Below are positions 5,386 to 5,613 of a DNA stretch of 5,613 nt, piece after piece; position 1 is the first letter of the stretch; each line of letters opens with the position of its first letter. The notes under the pieces are model-generated. The model did no database searches and was not told the origin of the DNA. It was given only the letters and a program-made list of their open reading frames with translations. The position numbers and the translations under genes were made by a program. The stretch lies in the NCBI GenBank assembly GCA_023144675.1, contig JAGLFE010000426.1, positions 1 through 5,613 on the forward strand, written 5' to 3'. The stretch is from Thiomargarita sp. GTDB lineage: Bacteria; Pseudomonadota; Gammaproteobacteria; Beggiatoales; Beggiatoaceae.

Positions 5386-5613
5386 AATATAAGATATTCT
5401 ATAGTAAGTACTGAAGTAGAAATTTTCAGGTATTATTCAAATTTGTCCCAAAGCTTACAAACAAAGAGGGACATTAATTTAAATACCCGTTTATTTGTGG
5501 TTCAGTACTTAAATTAGCATTAAAAGATGCTAAGAAGTTGTCAAGTGTAAATTTAGATATAAAAGCCAAAGACTTATATAAATGGTTGAATTTTCTAAGC
5601 CACCTATACGGTG
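5379..5613 (+). pseudogene. yoeB: YoeB/Txe-family toxin gene, split by a MITE and cut by the window end
   Basis: The toxin start ATG (5379-5381) overlaps the antitoxin stop, as is common in this operon type. Nine codons read MVEYKIFYS, then a 103-bp element (5407-5509) interrupts the gene. After it the frame resumes: joining A5406 to A5512 gives the codons for K-L and then ALKDAKKLSSVNL, the typical YoeB N-terminus. YoeB toxins are ribosome-dependent mRNA endonucleases; their catalytic residues lie further downstream, outside the window. With the insertion, the 5' fragment quickly meets stops and the 3' fragment has no good start. A second lesion is possible near 5591-5594: the current frame ends unlike the family, whereas one extra T there would give FSKPPIR, reminiscent of the proline-rich motif of the family. 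The first interruption is well supported; the second is tentative. Confidence 0.78.
5407..5509. mobile_element. 103-bp foldback MITE flanked by TA, inserted in the toxin gene
   Basis: The ends are perfect 9-bp inverted repeats, AGTACTGAA (5407-5415) and TTCAGTACT (5501-5509), and the first 24 bases of each end agree at 17 positions. TA sits directly outside both ends (5405-5406 and 5510-5511), as expected for the target duplication of IS630/Tc1-mariner-type elements. The inversion goes on inward to TGTCCC (5444-5449) and GGGACA (5468-5473) around an 18-nt centre, so nearly the whole element can fold into one imperfect hairpin with arms of 43 and 42 nt. It has no coding capacity and would depend on a transposase made elsewhere. 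Removing the element with one TA restores the toxin reading frame, which is independent support for its exact borders. Confidence 0.8.

Noticed and set aside
5444..5473. TGTCCC/GGGACA hairpin as an independent terminator
   Set aside because: It is the inner part of the palindromic MITE and has no following T-run on the + strand.
5295..5515. 11-bp direct repeat GTACTTAAATT at 5295-5305 and 5505-5515
   Set aside because: The first copy is explained by antitoxin codons (T-L-Y-L-N) and the second by the MITE end plus the toxin flank; a chance match in AT-rich DNA.

Overview
The window is AT-rich (about one third G+C by eye) and all its genes are on the + strand. Five intact genes fill 97-5060 and form what looks like one signalling operon. 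A decayed toxin-antitoxin locus occupies 5100-5613. The protein style (SiaB/SiaC-type partner switch, soluble SpoIIE phosphatases, a class III cyclase with a C-terminal PilZ-like region, hemerythrin, plus a YefM/YoeB remnant and a small TA-flanked foldback element) would suit a large sulfur gammaproteobacterium (Beggiatoa/Thiotrichales type). The assignment is an inference with modest confidence; a deltaproteobacterium or another AT-rich environmental Gram-negative is possible.

Region 1-96 is non-coding: two copies of a 15-bp direct repeat (4-18, 37-51), an inverted repeat (57-72) and the ribosome binding site of the first gene. Region 97-5060 holds, in order, a SiaB-type anti-sigma-like kinase, a soluble HAMP-linked SpoIIE/PP2C phosphatase (SiaA-like), a SiaC-type phosphoprotein (DUF1987) with Thr at residue 68, a second SpoIIE/PP2C phosphatase whose catalytic half duplicates the first (187 of 259 residues identical by my count), and a 555-residue protein made of a coiled-coil helix, a class III nucleotide cyclase, a degenerate PilZ-like region and a hemerythrin domain. 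Gaps between genes are 29-76 nt and I see no strong internal terminator.

In Pseudomonas aeruginosa, SiaB phosphorylates SiaC, SiaA dephosphorylates it, and unphosphorylated SiaC activates the GGDEF diguanylate cyclase SiaD. Here kinase, phosphatase and SiaC are all present, but the output position holds a class III (cAMP/cGMP-type) cyclase carrying its own probable oxygen/redox sensor, and there is a second phosphatase. The second phosphatase and the cyclase share a similar N-terminal helical segment (15/32 identical, ungapped), a candidate common docking site. The hypothesis is a Sia partner switch rewired to a different second messenger.

Region 5061-5613 has an extended -10 promoter, then a yefM-like antitoxin pseudogene (an in-frame stop and a one-base frameshift), overlapped by the start of a yoeB-like toxin gene. 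The toxin gene is split after codon 9 by a 103-bp foldback MITE flanked by TA; removing the element and one TA in silico restores the expected toxin N-terminus. The toxin runs off the window end.
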